48,180 nucleotides of DNA from Herbaspirillum sp. RV1423 (GTDB taxonomy: Bacteria; Pseudomonadota; Gammaproteobacteria; Burkholderiales; Burkholderiaceae_D), in assembly GCF_000577615.1 (NCBI RefSeq), contig NZ_CBXX010000037.1, positions 1 to 48,180 of the forward strand. Direction: 5' to 3'. Under the pieces are notes generated by a model that was given only the letters and a program-made list of their open reading frames with translations, had not been told where the DNA came from and did no database searches. The first letter of the stretch is position 1. Each line of letters opens with the position of its first letter. The position numbers and the translations under genes are program-made. Shown in pieces: positions 35,276 to 43,134 of this stretch.

Positions 35276-35795
35276 AGTTACCTTACCTCTTGAGTTGGAA
35301 ATGATTGCCGGAAAAAGGTGCATCAGCGCCGCCCCAGATACAAGCGGGACATGCTACGTCGATGCGCTACGTCGATGCGTATTGTAAAAAGATTGCGGCG
35401 GCTTGGGCGAATTTCAATGGAGGGAGCAGAAAAAAATTGCATTTCGGAAATGGGGAAAACGCTGCGGCATACAACGTCATCTCCTCATCACAATTAGCAG
35501 GGAGAATACATCTGCGTATTTCTCAGAATCGGAATATGCACGACCGTTTGCCGACAATCTTGGCAATTGATCCGCAACTCATTGATTAATTATGTGTTTT
35601 TATAAATGCGAGCAGATTATTGATGTTGCCTAAAGTATAATTCGGCAGCAGTAAAAAAATGCCCCAGCAAAATCCACAATAAAAGATATGGCAGTTTCCG
35701 GGGACGATTGAAGTCGGTTGGTTTGAGGGCTTGTTGATTTTCATTCGTATGATGGGAGGGGGGCCGGTCTCCGGATCGGGCTGTTGTATCTAATA
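35276..35795. other. AT-rich intergenic region between htpG and the adhesin secretion operon
   Basis: 520 bases between divergent genes, no supported gene. Contains a 13-bp tandem duplication (GCTACGTCGATGC, 35353-35378), the candidate heat-shock promoter of htpG (35450-35475), and from about 35575 an AT-rich tract with TATAAT at 35636-35641, a possible -10 element for the operon starting at 35796; I find no good -35 at the correct distance. Confidence 0.5.
35450..35475 (-). promoter_or_regulatory. Candidate sigma-32 promoter of htpG
   Basis: On the minus strand: GTTGTA-N14-CCCCATTT. The -10 part fits the heat-shock consensus CCCCATnT exactly, the -35 part agrees with CTTGAA at four of six bases, and the spacer is in the accepted range. 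It is 173 bases upstream of the htpG start. Confidence 0.55.
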
Positions 35796-37448
35796 ATGAC
35801 ATATAAAAACAAGACGTTAGTCTTTGGCGCGCTGTTTTTTTCGATCCTTTCGAACGTAGTCGCAGCATCTGACGCTATCAATTTACCTCTGCTTTCCCGT
35901 GGAAAATTTCCGTCCGGAAATTTAACATCCGGGGTATCCCTGCTTGCGCAGGCGAAAAGCGACGAACTGGTTTCAGATACGCCTCCGCAAATGCGAGTGA
36001 TTCCAGATCGAGAGGGCGATGCAGCGCAAAAATCCGCAGCGCAGCCATCGCCGGCGGAGCTTGCCGCTCGTGCGGAAGCCTCGGCCAATTCCAATGACGA
36101 AATTCTCGCGTTGCTGCGCCAGTCCGATCCAAGCTTCAGCGGCAGCGCCATCGACTTGCCGCCGGTGCAGGTGGAAACCGTCGACGACCTGCAAGTGCCG
36201 TTCCTGACGCTCGACCAGGTGCTGGATCTGGCGCTGAACAACAGCTACAGCTACGCCGCCACCGCCGCCCAGGCCGACCAGGCCCGCTACGCCTCCAAAG
36301 CGTCGCTGGGTCAGATGGGGCCGACGCTGGACGTGCGCACGCAGAAGGGCAAGGAATATTCGTCGCCGGCATCGTTTCGCGACGAGAACGGCAATATTGT
36401 CCAGGCCGACAGTCACAAGCGCTGGGATGCGACGCTGATCGGCCGCCAGCCGATCTTTGCGCCGGGTTCCTATTTTGATTATCAGAAGCAGCGTGCGATG
36501 TCGCAGGCCGCCGACCTGCGTCGCGACGATGCGCGCGAATCGCTGTACTACTCGGTGATCAAGGCTTATTACGACGTGCTGCGCGCTTACGCGTCTTTGT
36601 CGTTTGCGCGCAGCTACGCCAAGCGCATGGACGAACTGCTGGAGTACATGCGCAAGCGCCTGGAGGGCGGCGGCGCCAGCAAGATCGATTTCGAACGCGT
36701 GCGCGGCCGTTCGCTGCAGGCGCAAGCTACCATCGCCGAAAGCGAAGGCACGCTGGAAAGCACGCTGGTGACGCTGACCCAACTGATCGGACGGCGCGTC
36801 CAGCAGGTGCAGGTCCCGGCGCGCATGATGCCGGCGGTGCCGCCGACCTCGCGCGTGGCGCTGCAGGATGTTCTTGAAAGCAACGCCGGCATCCGCGCCG
36901 CGCGCAGCGATACCGACGCCGTCCGCGAAGAATTGAAATCGGCCCGCGCCAAGTTCACGCCGACCTTTGCGGTCGAATGGTCGCAGGCCAAGACACGCGG
37001 CGCCGGCGGCGACCAGACCTTGCAGACCGATCGTCGCCTCATGCTGGTGATGACCATGAATCTGCTCAATGGCGGTTCCGACGCGTATTACCAGAGCCAG
37101 ATCGGCGCCAAGCTGGTGGAAAAGAGCAATACCGCCGCCGACCTCGAGCGCAAACTGAAAGAGCAGATCGAAATCAATTACCGCACCCTGGGCGCGGTCA
37201 GGAAGCGCATGGACATTTCGCGCGAGGCGTATGAAACCAACGCCAAGGTCGCCGATGTTTTCCTCGAGCAATTGTCGACCGGCAGCAAGCAATTGCTCGA
37301 TGTGCTGGATGCGTACCAGCAGGCTTATCAGGCGCGCATGGATTTTGCACTGCTGTTGTTTCAACAGGCGGATATCAGCTATCAGATATTACGCAACACC
37401 GGGCGCGCATGGACGCCGTCCGGCGATCAATCGCGTAACGGCAAATAG
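35796..37448 (+). CDS. TolC-family outer membrane channel of a type I secretion system
   Basis: 550 aa. ATG 35796 is preferred over a TTG 4 codons upstream. A signal peptide (MTYKNKTLVFGALFFSILSN, cleavage near VAAS) is followed by an unusual 110-residue polar, low-complexity extension before the TolC domain begins at about residue 125 (FLTLDQVLDLALNNSYSY). The two outer membrane efflux repeats follow, with YYSVIKAYYDVLRAYASLS and a late SREAYETNAKVADVFLEQ helix; LSTGSKQLLDVLDAYQQAY is the typical last motif. It would form the trimeric exit duct for the adhesin encoded downstream. First gene of a six-gene operon; next gene starts 18 bases after. Confidence 0.92.
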   Translation: MTYKNKTLVFGALFFSILSNVVAASDAINLPLLSRGKFPSGNLTSGVSLLAQAKSDELVSDTPPQMRVIPDREGDAAQKSAAQPSPAELAARAEASANSNDEILALLRQSDPSFSGSAIDLPPVQVETVDDLQVPFLTLDQVLDLALNNSYSYAATAAQADQARYASKASLGQMGPTLDVRTQKGKEYSSPASFRDENGNIVQADSHKRWDATLIGRQPIFAPGSYFDYQKQRAMSQAADLRRDDARESLYYSVIKAYYDVLRAYASLSFARSYAKRMDELLEYMRKRLEGGGASKIDFERVRGRSLQAQATIAESEGTLESTLVTLTQLIGRRVQQVQVPARMMPAVPPTSRVALQDVLESNAGIRAARSDTDAVREELKSARAKFTPTFAVEWSQAKTRGAGGDQTLQTDRRLMLVMTMNLLNGGSDAYYQSQIGAKLVEKSNTAADLERKLKEQIEINYRTLGAVRKRMDISREAYETNAKVADVFLEQLSTGSKQLLDVLDAYQQAYQARMDFALLLFQQADISYQILRNTGRAWTPSGDQSRNGK

Positions 37449-37466
37449 GGAAGGCTCGAGCAAGCG

Positions 37467-38237
37467 ATGGACGGGGGAAAGGAACAGAATTTCTGGCCGG
37501 GGTTTGTGGACGCGTTGTCCAATGTCGTCCTGGTCATGATTTTCGTGGTGGTGGTGTTCGTCGTGACGCTCTTCTACTATTCGCAGAAGCTGGCGGAAAT
37601 CCGCGTGAGCAAAATGGTCACCAAGGGTATGGTGCAGACGCAGAGCGGTTCCACCCGTGTCAAGCCTGACGAGGTCGATGCACCGGCAGGCGAAGACGCC
37701 GACACCGCACGGCTGAAGAGCGAGAACCGCGACAAGAGCAACGAGATCGCAAAGCTCAGGCGCGAGATCGCCCAGCTCAAGTCGCAGCAGGCCGCGCCGC
37801 CGCTGCAGGCCGATGCCGGCAGCCTGCGCAGCGCCGCCGGTGCAGGCAACAACAATATCCAGGTCAGACTCGAGCAAGCCAAGGAAGTCGCGCCCGGCAT
37901 GCGGGTCGACGGCAGCGACAAAGCAGTGGTCCTGCACTTCGACAAGGAAGCCACCGAACTCAGCGCCGACGGCAGCAAGACGCTCGACGGCAGCATCGGC
38001 GAATGGGTCCGGCGCGTCAAGGCGCAGCAGGGCAAGATCATCGTCACCGGCGTCATCGGCTCGGCCGAATTCAGCGAAGCGCGTCGCCGCGCCTACTACC
38101 GCACCGTCGCCGTGCGCAATCACCTGATCGACGTCGGCGTCGACAAAGAGCGCGTGGTCAGCCGCGTGGCGACGTCCGAGAACAGCACCGAAAGCAACGC
38201 GCGCGTGATCATCCAATATCTGGCGGAGGGCAAATGA
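37467..38237 (+). CDS. MotB/OmpA-like protein of a SiiA-type proton channel
   Basis: 256 aa. One membrane helix near the N-terminus (residues about 13-38) is preceded by the motif WPGFVDALSNVVLVM; D15 lies where MotB has its proton-binding aspartate and where SiiA of Salmonella SPI-4 has its essential aspartate. A Lys/Glu/Arg-rich coiled coil follows (about 75-112, LKSENRDKSNEIAKLRREI). The C-terminal half (about 130-256) is an OmpA-like domain (VVLHFDKEATELSADGSKTL and SEARRRAYYRTVAVRNHLID) that may hold peptidoglycan. Its stop overlaps the next start by 4 bases. Together with the MotA-like protein encoded two genes later it should form an energy-coupling channel for the secretion system. 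Confidence 0.85.
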   Translation: MDGGKEQNFWPGFVDALSNVVLVMIFVVVVFVVTLFYYSQKLAEIRVSKMVTKGMVQTQSGSTRVKPDEVDAPAGEDADTARLKSENRDKSNEIAKLRREIAQLKSQQAAPPLQADAGSLRSAAGAGNNNIQVRLEQAKEVAPGMRVDGSDKAVVLHFDKEATELSADGSKTLDGSIGEWVRRVKAQQGKIIVTGVIGSAEFSEARRRAYYRTVAVRNHLIDVGVDKERVVSRVATSENSTESNARVIIQYLAEGK

Positions 38238-39613
38238 CGACGCTTCCTTTGGAGAAGTTGCGCTGGGATATGCGCCTGCGCCTGCAATTGAGCCTGCGCA
38301 GCCGGCAGATGATGCGGCTGCTCGCGCCGCGGCTGGACGTCCAGCTTGGCAATCATCGCCAGTTGCCGCGTCCGCGCATGTTCATTCTCGCCACCGTGTT
38401 CCTGCTGCTGTGCCTGCTGGTGTGGTCGTGGTTCGCACCGATCGACATGGTGGTGCGCGGCAGCGGCCGCATCGTCGCCTCCGAACATAACCAGGTCATC
38501 CAGCATCTGGAAGGCGGCATCGTTTCGGCCATCCTGGTGCGCGAAGGCGCAGCGGTGAAGAAGGGGCAGATCCTGATCTCGATTGCCGACGTGCGCGCCA
38601 ATGCCGATCTCGGCGAAGGCAAGGTCAAGATCCTCGGTCTGCGCGCGCGCATCGCCCGCCTCAAGGCCGAAGCGGGCGGCGCTTCTGCGGTGGCGATGCC
38701 TGCCGACCTGCAAAACGACGATCCCGCGGTACAGAGCGAACTGGCCTCGTTCGCCGCGCGCCAGGCCAAGCTGACGCAGGAACTGAGCGTCTTGCGCGAG
38801 CAGTCGGCGCAACGCCAGGCCGAAGTCGGCGAAGCCGCCAGCCGCCAGAAGAGCCTGGTGTCCGAATACGATCTGGCGCAGCGCCAGTACAGACTGGTGC
38901 ATGGCATGTTCGAGCGCAATGCCGCTTCGCAACTGGAAGACATCCAGTCGCAATCCAAGGCGCAGGACGCGCTGAGCCGCCTGAACGCCACCAACGCCAT
39001 GATCCCGCGCCTGAACGCCGCCATTTCCGAAGCCCAGGCCAAGATGGGCGAAGCGTCCTCGCGCTTTCGCGCCGAGGCGCGCAGCGACCTCACCACCAGC
39101 GAAACCGAACTGGCGCGCCTGCAGGAAGAAATCAAATCGCGCAACGACCGCGTCTCGCGCTCGGAAGTGCGCGCGCCGATGGACGGCATCGTCAACCGCG
39201 TACTCATCAACACCATCGGCGGCGTGGTCAAGCCGGGCGACGCCATCATCGAGATGACGCCGACCGACGACAAGCTGGTGATCGAAGCCAGGATATTGCC
39301 GACCGATCGCGCCCAACTGATGACCGGCGTGCCGGCGCGCGTCAAGGTGTCGGCCTACGACTACGGCGTGTACGGCGCGATGAAGGGCGTGGTGACCGAG
39401 GTCAGCGCCGACACCGTGCCAGAAGAGCGCGGCGAGCGCTTTTACCGCGTCAAGATCGAAGTCGCGCGCGACGCCAAGCGGGATATCGGCCTGCCGCTGA
39501 TGCCGGGCATGACGGCCACGGCCGACATGATCGTCGGCCGCCGCACGGTCTGGCAATACCTAATGTCGCCGCTGAGCCGCTTCGGCCAGACCGCGCTCAG
39601 GGAGCCGCGCTGA
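38234..39613 (+). CDS. HlyD-family periplasmic adaptor of type I secretion
   Basis: 459-aa membrane fusion protein. ATG 38234 overlaps the preceding stop (ATGA), which fixes the start; the open frame continues upstream only by chance inside the previous gene. A cytoplasmic N-terminus of about 50 residues precedes one membrane helix (about 51-70, MFILATVFLLLCLLVWSWFA). The lipoyl/barrel-sandwich half-motifs are HNQVIQHLEGGIVSAILVRE and SEVRAPMDGIVNRVLIN, separated by a long coiled coil (about 130-305). The C-terminus has the beta-barrel with LPLMPGMTATADMIVGRRTV. It links the ABC exporter in the inner membrane to the TolC-type channel. Confidence 0.94.
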   Translation: MTTLPLEKLRWDMRLRLQLSLRSRQMMRLLAPRLDVQLGNHRQLPRPRMFILATVFLLLCLLVWSWFAPIDMVVRGSGRIVASEHNQVIQHLEGGIVSAILVREGAAVKKGQILISIADVRANADLGEGKVKILGLRARIARLKAEAGGASAVAMPADLQNDDPAVQSELASFAARQAKLTQELSVLREQSAQRQAEVGEAASRQKSLVSEYDLAQRQYRLVHGMFERNAASQLEDIQSQSKAQDALSRLNATNAMIPRLNAAISEAQAKMGEASSRFRAEARSDLTTSETELARLQEEIKSRNDRVSRSEVRAPMDGIVNRVLINTIGGVVKPGDAIIEMTPTDDKLVIEARILPTDRAQLMTGVPARVKVSAYDYGVYGAMKGVVTEVSADTVPEERGERFYRVKIEVARDAKRDIGLPLMPGMTATADMIVGRRTVWQYLMSPLSRFGQTALREPR

Positions 39614-39677
39614 GGAGCCGCAATGCATTCCCCCATGACCATTTCTCTGTTTTTTACATCTTTCGGAACCTGATCGT

Positions 39678-41345
39678 ATGAAAAACCTGCGCAAATTCTA
39701 TGCACTCGCCGCGATTCCGTCCTTGTTTCTGTTATTGGGCGGCTTCCTGTTCAGAGACTTCGTCCTGCATGCGATCCGGATCAATCCCTTCCTGAACTTG
39801 TTCATTATCAGCGTGGCGATATTCGGTGTCTCGCTGATCGTCTACAACATGTGGCGCGTGAACTGGGAATACGACAAGCTCACGCTGTTCTACGCGCGCG
39901 TGAATGGCGGCGAATCGATGGAAGACCTGGTCAAGGCGCCGGAATTCCAGGACAGCGAAATCGCCAAGGTGCTGGTCAGCGTCGCCAACACCAAGGGCCG
40001 TCTGACATCGCGTATCGAACAGGAAACCATCGAGCGTTCGCTGGCCGACCTGCAATCGCACCTGGAAGCGAAACTCGAATTCCCGCAGTTCCTGACCGGC
40101 TTCATGATCGCGCTGGGCCTCCTGGGCACCTTCATCGGCCTGCTCGAAACGCTGGTCGGCACGGCGGCGCTGATTGACGGTTTCGGCAAGGCGACCCAGG
40201 GCGGCGACATGGATGCATCGTTCATGCATCTTGTGTCCGACCTGCAAAAACCGCTGGCCAGCATGGGCACCGCGTTCAGTGCCTCGATGTTCGGCCTGAT
40301 CGGTTCGCTGGCGCTGGGCCTGACGCTGACGCCGCTGCGCGCGGCCGGAAAGAAACTCGTCTCGCGCGCACGCGAATGCATCAGCGACATGGTGCAGCAC
40401 GTCATCCACGATATGTCCGGACCGGCGGCGACCACGCGCCAGGGCGTGTCGGAATCCTTCCTGGCGGAGTTCCTGCAGGATCTCATGGTGTTGCAGCGCG
40501 AATCCATCATGGCCTCGCGCGCCAGCTCGGAAGCCTCGATGCAGGCCGGCATCAAACTCGAAGGCATGAACGAGCGCCTCAACAACATCGTGCAACTGTT
40601 CCATGAAAGCATGGATGAATCGAAGAGCTTGCGCCAGTTGGTGTCGTTCGGTCCGCGCATGCATGAAGTCGGCCAGCAGACGCTGGAGGAGATCCGCAAT
40701 CTCGGCCAGATCATCAATCAAAAAGTCACCTCGGCGCGCGACCTGACCGAGAGCCTGTCGCTGCTGGAAGAACGCCTTTCGGTCAACGGCGACATCGCCA
40801 TGCGCAGCTTCGAAGTGCTGCCGAAGATCGTTTCCACCATCGAGAGCGGCCAGATGGCGCTGTCGTCGGCATTGACCTCGATGCAGGCGCAGCAGTCCGA
40901 AATCGCCAACCTCAACGAAAAATCCGCGCAAAACATCGCCCAGTTGCCGGCGCTGCTCAACCAGATTTCCATCCGCATGGGCGACGAGCTCGGCGCCATC
41001 CAGCACCAGGGCGAAATCCACGCTACCGTATCGACCCGCCTCGGCGAGCTGGGCAAGGTCATCGGCGAGAACTCCAGCAACATGGCGCGCGACGCCTTGT
41101 CGGCGCGCCAGTTGCAGATCGACCTGGCCAAGCATATGGCGATGATGAACGACCGCGTCAAGAACCTCGGCGCCATCCCGACCTCGCTGACCTCGATCAC
41201 CGAAGCGCTGATGCGGCAGAACATCAATGCGCAGACCGTCATCGACGAAATGCGCAGCGGCCGCCAGACCCTGGTCAAGGACTTGCGCCTGGAACTGCGC
41301 GAAGCGATTCGTGAACTGTCGCTGGCGGGCAAGGAAAACGGCTGA
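39678..41345 (+). CDS. MotA/TolQ/ExbB-like protein of a SiiB-type proton channel
   Basis: 555 aa. Four hydrophobic segments: about 10-30, 36-56, 138-160 (LTGFMIALGLLGTFIGLLET) and 199-222 (PLASMGTAFSASMFGLIGSL). The last two carry the MotA/TolQ/ExbB signature, including the GTAFSASMFGLIGS motif facing the partner aspartate. From about 250 to the end there is a long cytoplasmic coiled coil (MNERLNNIVQLFHESMDESK, LTESLSLLEERLSV and more) that ordinary MotA or ExbB lack. This matches the SiiB architecture in Salmonella SPI-4, which pairs with SiiA. The likely partner is the 37467-38237 protein; the coiled coil may sense or gate the exporter. Confidence 0.85.
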   Translation: MKNLRKFYALAAIPSLFLLLGGFLFRDFVLHAIRINPFLNLFIISVAIFGVSLIVYNMWRVNWEYDKLTLFYARVNGGESMEDLVKAPEFQDSEIAKVLVSVANTKGRLTSRIEQETIERSLADLQSHLEAKLEFPQFLTGFMIALGLLGTFIGLLETLVGTAALIDGFGKATQGGDMDASFMHLVSDLQKPLASMGTAFSASMFGLIGSLALGLTLTPLRAAGKKLVSRARECISDMVQHVIHDMSGPAATTRQGVSESFLAEFLQDLMVLQRESIMASRASSEASMQAGIKLEGMNERLNNIVQLFHESMDESKSLRQLVSFGPRMHEVGQQTLEEIRNLGQIINQKVTSARDLTESLSLLEERLSVNGDIAMRSFEVLPKIVSTIESGQMALSSALTSMQAQQSEIANLNEKSAQNIAQLPALLNQISIRMGDELGAIQHQGEIHATVSTRLGELGKVIGENSSNMARDALSARQLQIDLAKHMAMMNDRVKNLGAIPTSLTSITEALMRQNINAQTVIDEMRSGRQTLVKDLRLELREAIRELSLAGKENG

Positions 41346-41388
41346 TGTCCTGAGCCATTGATTGCCGCCTGAACCGCGAACGGAACCC

Positions 41389-43104
41389 ATGAACGAAAGC
41401 GACCAAATCCACGTCGACCAGCCGCAAGCCGATTTGCATTCGCTGCGCAAGGACCCGGCATACCTGATGCTGATGCGCGCCTACGGTACGCGCTTCGTCG
41501 AGATCGTCGTGGCCGGCGTGCTGATCAATCTGTTCGGGTTGTTCATGCCGATCTATTCGCGCCTGGTCTACGACAAGGTGATCGGCAACCACATTCCGGA
41601 AACGCTATGGGCGCTGACCCTCGGCATGGCCTTGTTCATCGTGCTGGAACTGGTCATGCGCGTGATCCGCGTGTACTACATCGAGCAACTGGCGGGCCGT
41701 TTCGACATCGAGTTCGACAGCGTGTCGGCGCGCCGCCTGCTGGCGTCCCGGGTCAGCGCGCCGGTCGGCGTGGTGCTGGCCAAATACCGCGACCTCAGCA
41801 GCGCGCGCGACCTGCTGTCCTCGAACTACATGCTGATGCTGATCGACCTGCCTTTCCTGGCCATGTACCTGGTGGCGCTCGGCCTGATCGGCGGCCATCT
41901 GGTCTGGGTCATCCTGGTCGGCGGCGCGATGCTGGTGACGGCGCAGTTGCTGTGCAAGATTCCGGCGACGGATTACGGCAATGCCGCGATGACATCCGGC
42001 ATCGGCAAGGTGGACAAGCTGGCCAGCCTGGTGTTCGGCATGGAAACCCTGAAGACGTCGCCCTTGCAAGATCGTCTGGTCAAGGCCTTCCTGCAGGATG
42101 CTGCCGACAATGCGGTCAACCTGGCCAAGAGCCGTTTCTGGATGAATGTCGGTTACGCCTTGTCGGCGGTCGGCTATACGCTGATCTCGGTCGGCACGCT
42201 GGTGGTCGGCGTTTATCTGGTGGAAGACAATGCGCTCACCGTCGGCGCGCTGATCGCCAGTTCGCTGCTGATCGGCCGCGCCACCTCGATGCTGTCGTCG
42301 GTGACGATGGTGCTGGGCCGCATGGAAATGTTCCGCCGCGCACGCGCCGCCTTCGAAGAACTGTTCGACGACGAGCCGGAACAGGTGGTCGCCGACGTCT
42401 TGCGCCAGGACATGCGCGGCCTGATCCAGGTGGTCAACCTGACGCTGCATCTGGACAAGAACGAAAGACCGGCGCTCGACAACGTGTCGCTGGCGATCCA
42501 GCCCGGCGAAAAAGTCGGCATCGTCGGCCGTTCCGGTTCCGGCAAGACCACGCTGCTGCGCGCGCTGGCCGGTTTGTACAAGATCGAGGCGGGCAAGGGC
42601 CAGGTGCTGATCGACGGCGTGGCGGTGGCGGCTTATGCGGTGCCGGTACGGATGCGTTGCGTCGGCTACAAGCCGCAGGAACCCTTTCTGTTCGACGGCA
42701 GCCTGGCGGCCAACATCTTCGTCGGCGACCGCGTCGACAGCAATGTCTATGAAGCGGCGCTGGCGGTGTCCGGCGTCGACGACCTGATCGCGCGCGGCGA
42801 GCTGCGCCTGGACCAGATGCTCAAGGCGCCCGGCAACCTGTCCGGCGGCCAGCGCCAGATGCTGGCCCTGGCGCGCACGGTGGCGGGCATGCCGACGGTG
42901 ATGCTGCTGGACGAGCCGACCACCGGCATCGACTTGTCGACGGAAGCGAAGATCATTGAAAAACTGATGGCGTATTCGGCGCAGCGCACGCTGGTGGTGG
43001 CAACCCACAGCACCGCCTTGCTCCGGCGCATGGATCGCATCATCGTGCTCAACGACGGCAAGGTCATCGCCGACGGCCCGAGCGCGCAGATGTTGCAGCA
43101 ATAA
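41389..43104 (+). CDS. Type I secretion ABC transporter (exporter of the adhesin)
   Basis: 571-aa fused membrane-ATPase half transporter. ATG 41389 is preferred over an upstream TTG. Six membrane helices start at about residue 35 (VEIVVAGVLINLFGLFMPIY), then the ATPase: Walker A GRSGSGKT, Q-loop YKPQEPFLFDG, signature NLSGGQRQM, Walker B VMLLDEPT with catalytic glutamate, switch H in VATHST. There is no room for the N-terminal peptidase-like (C39 or CLD) domain of about 130 residues found in many RTX exporters, so it resembles the shorter PrtD-type layout. It follows the MotA-like gene by 43 bp and precedes the adhesin by 30 bp. Confidence 0.93.
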   Translation: MNESDQIHVDQPQADLHSLRKDPAYLMLMRAYGTRFVEIVVAGVLINLFGLFMPIYSRLVYDKVIGNHIPETLWALTLGMALFIVLELVMRVIRVYYIEQLAGRFDIEFDSVSARRLLASRVSAPVGVVLAKYRDLSSARDLLSSNYMLMLIDLPFLAMYLVALGLIGGHLVWVILVGGAMLVTAQLLCKIPATDYGNAAMTSGIGKVDKLASLVFGMETLKTSPLQDRLVKAFLQDAADNAVNLAKSRFWMNVGYALSAVGYTLISVGTLVVGVYLVEDNALTVGALIASSLLIGRATSMLSSVTMVLGRMEMFRRARAAFEELFDDEPEQVVADVLRQDMRGLIQVVNLTLHLDKNERPALDNVSLAIQPGEKVGIVGRSGSGKTTLLRALAGLYKIEAGKGQVLIDGVAVAAYAVPVRMRCVGYKPQEPFLFDGSLAANIFVGDRVDSNVYEAALAVSGVDDLIARGELRLDQMLKAPGNLSGGQRQMLALARTVAGMPTVMLLDEPTTGIDLSTEAKIIEKLMAYSAQRTLVVATHSTALLRRMDRIIVLNDGKVIADGPSAQMLQQ

Positions 43105-43134
43105 CAAAACCAAGCTTCGATAACGAGGTTCATC

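Noticed and set aside
33338..35293. 651-codon plus-strand open frame
   Set aside because: Antisense to htpG, which has every expected Hsp90 motif.
37867..38233. Upstream extension of the HlyD-type gene to 38003
   Set aside because: The extension is an out-of-frame reading of the MotB-like gene; ATG 38234 with the ATGA overlap is the natural start.
39663..39668. GGAACC shortly before the MotA-like gene
   Set aside because: No CCACNNA element follows at 15-16 bases and the location is inside the secretion operon; taken as chance.
39732..41450. 572-codon minus-strand open frame
   Set aside because: Antisense to the MotA-like gene; composition is His/Arg/Gln-rich and without motifs.
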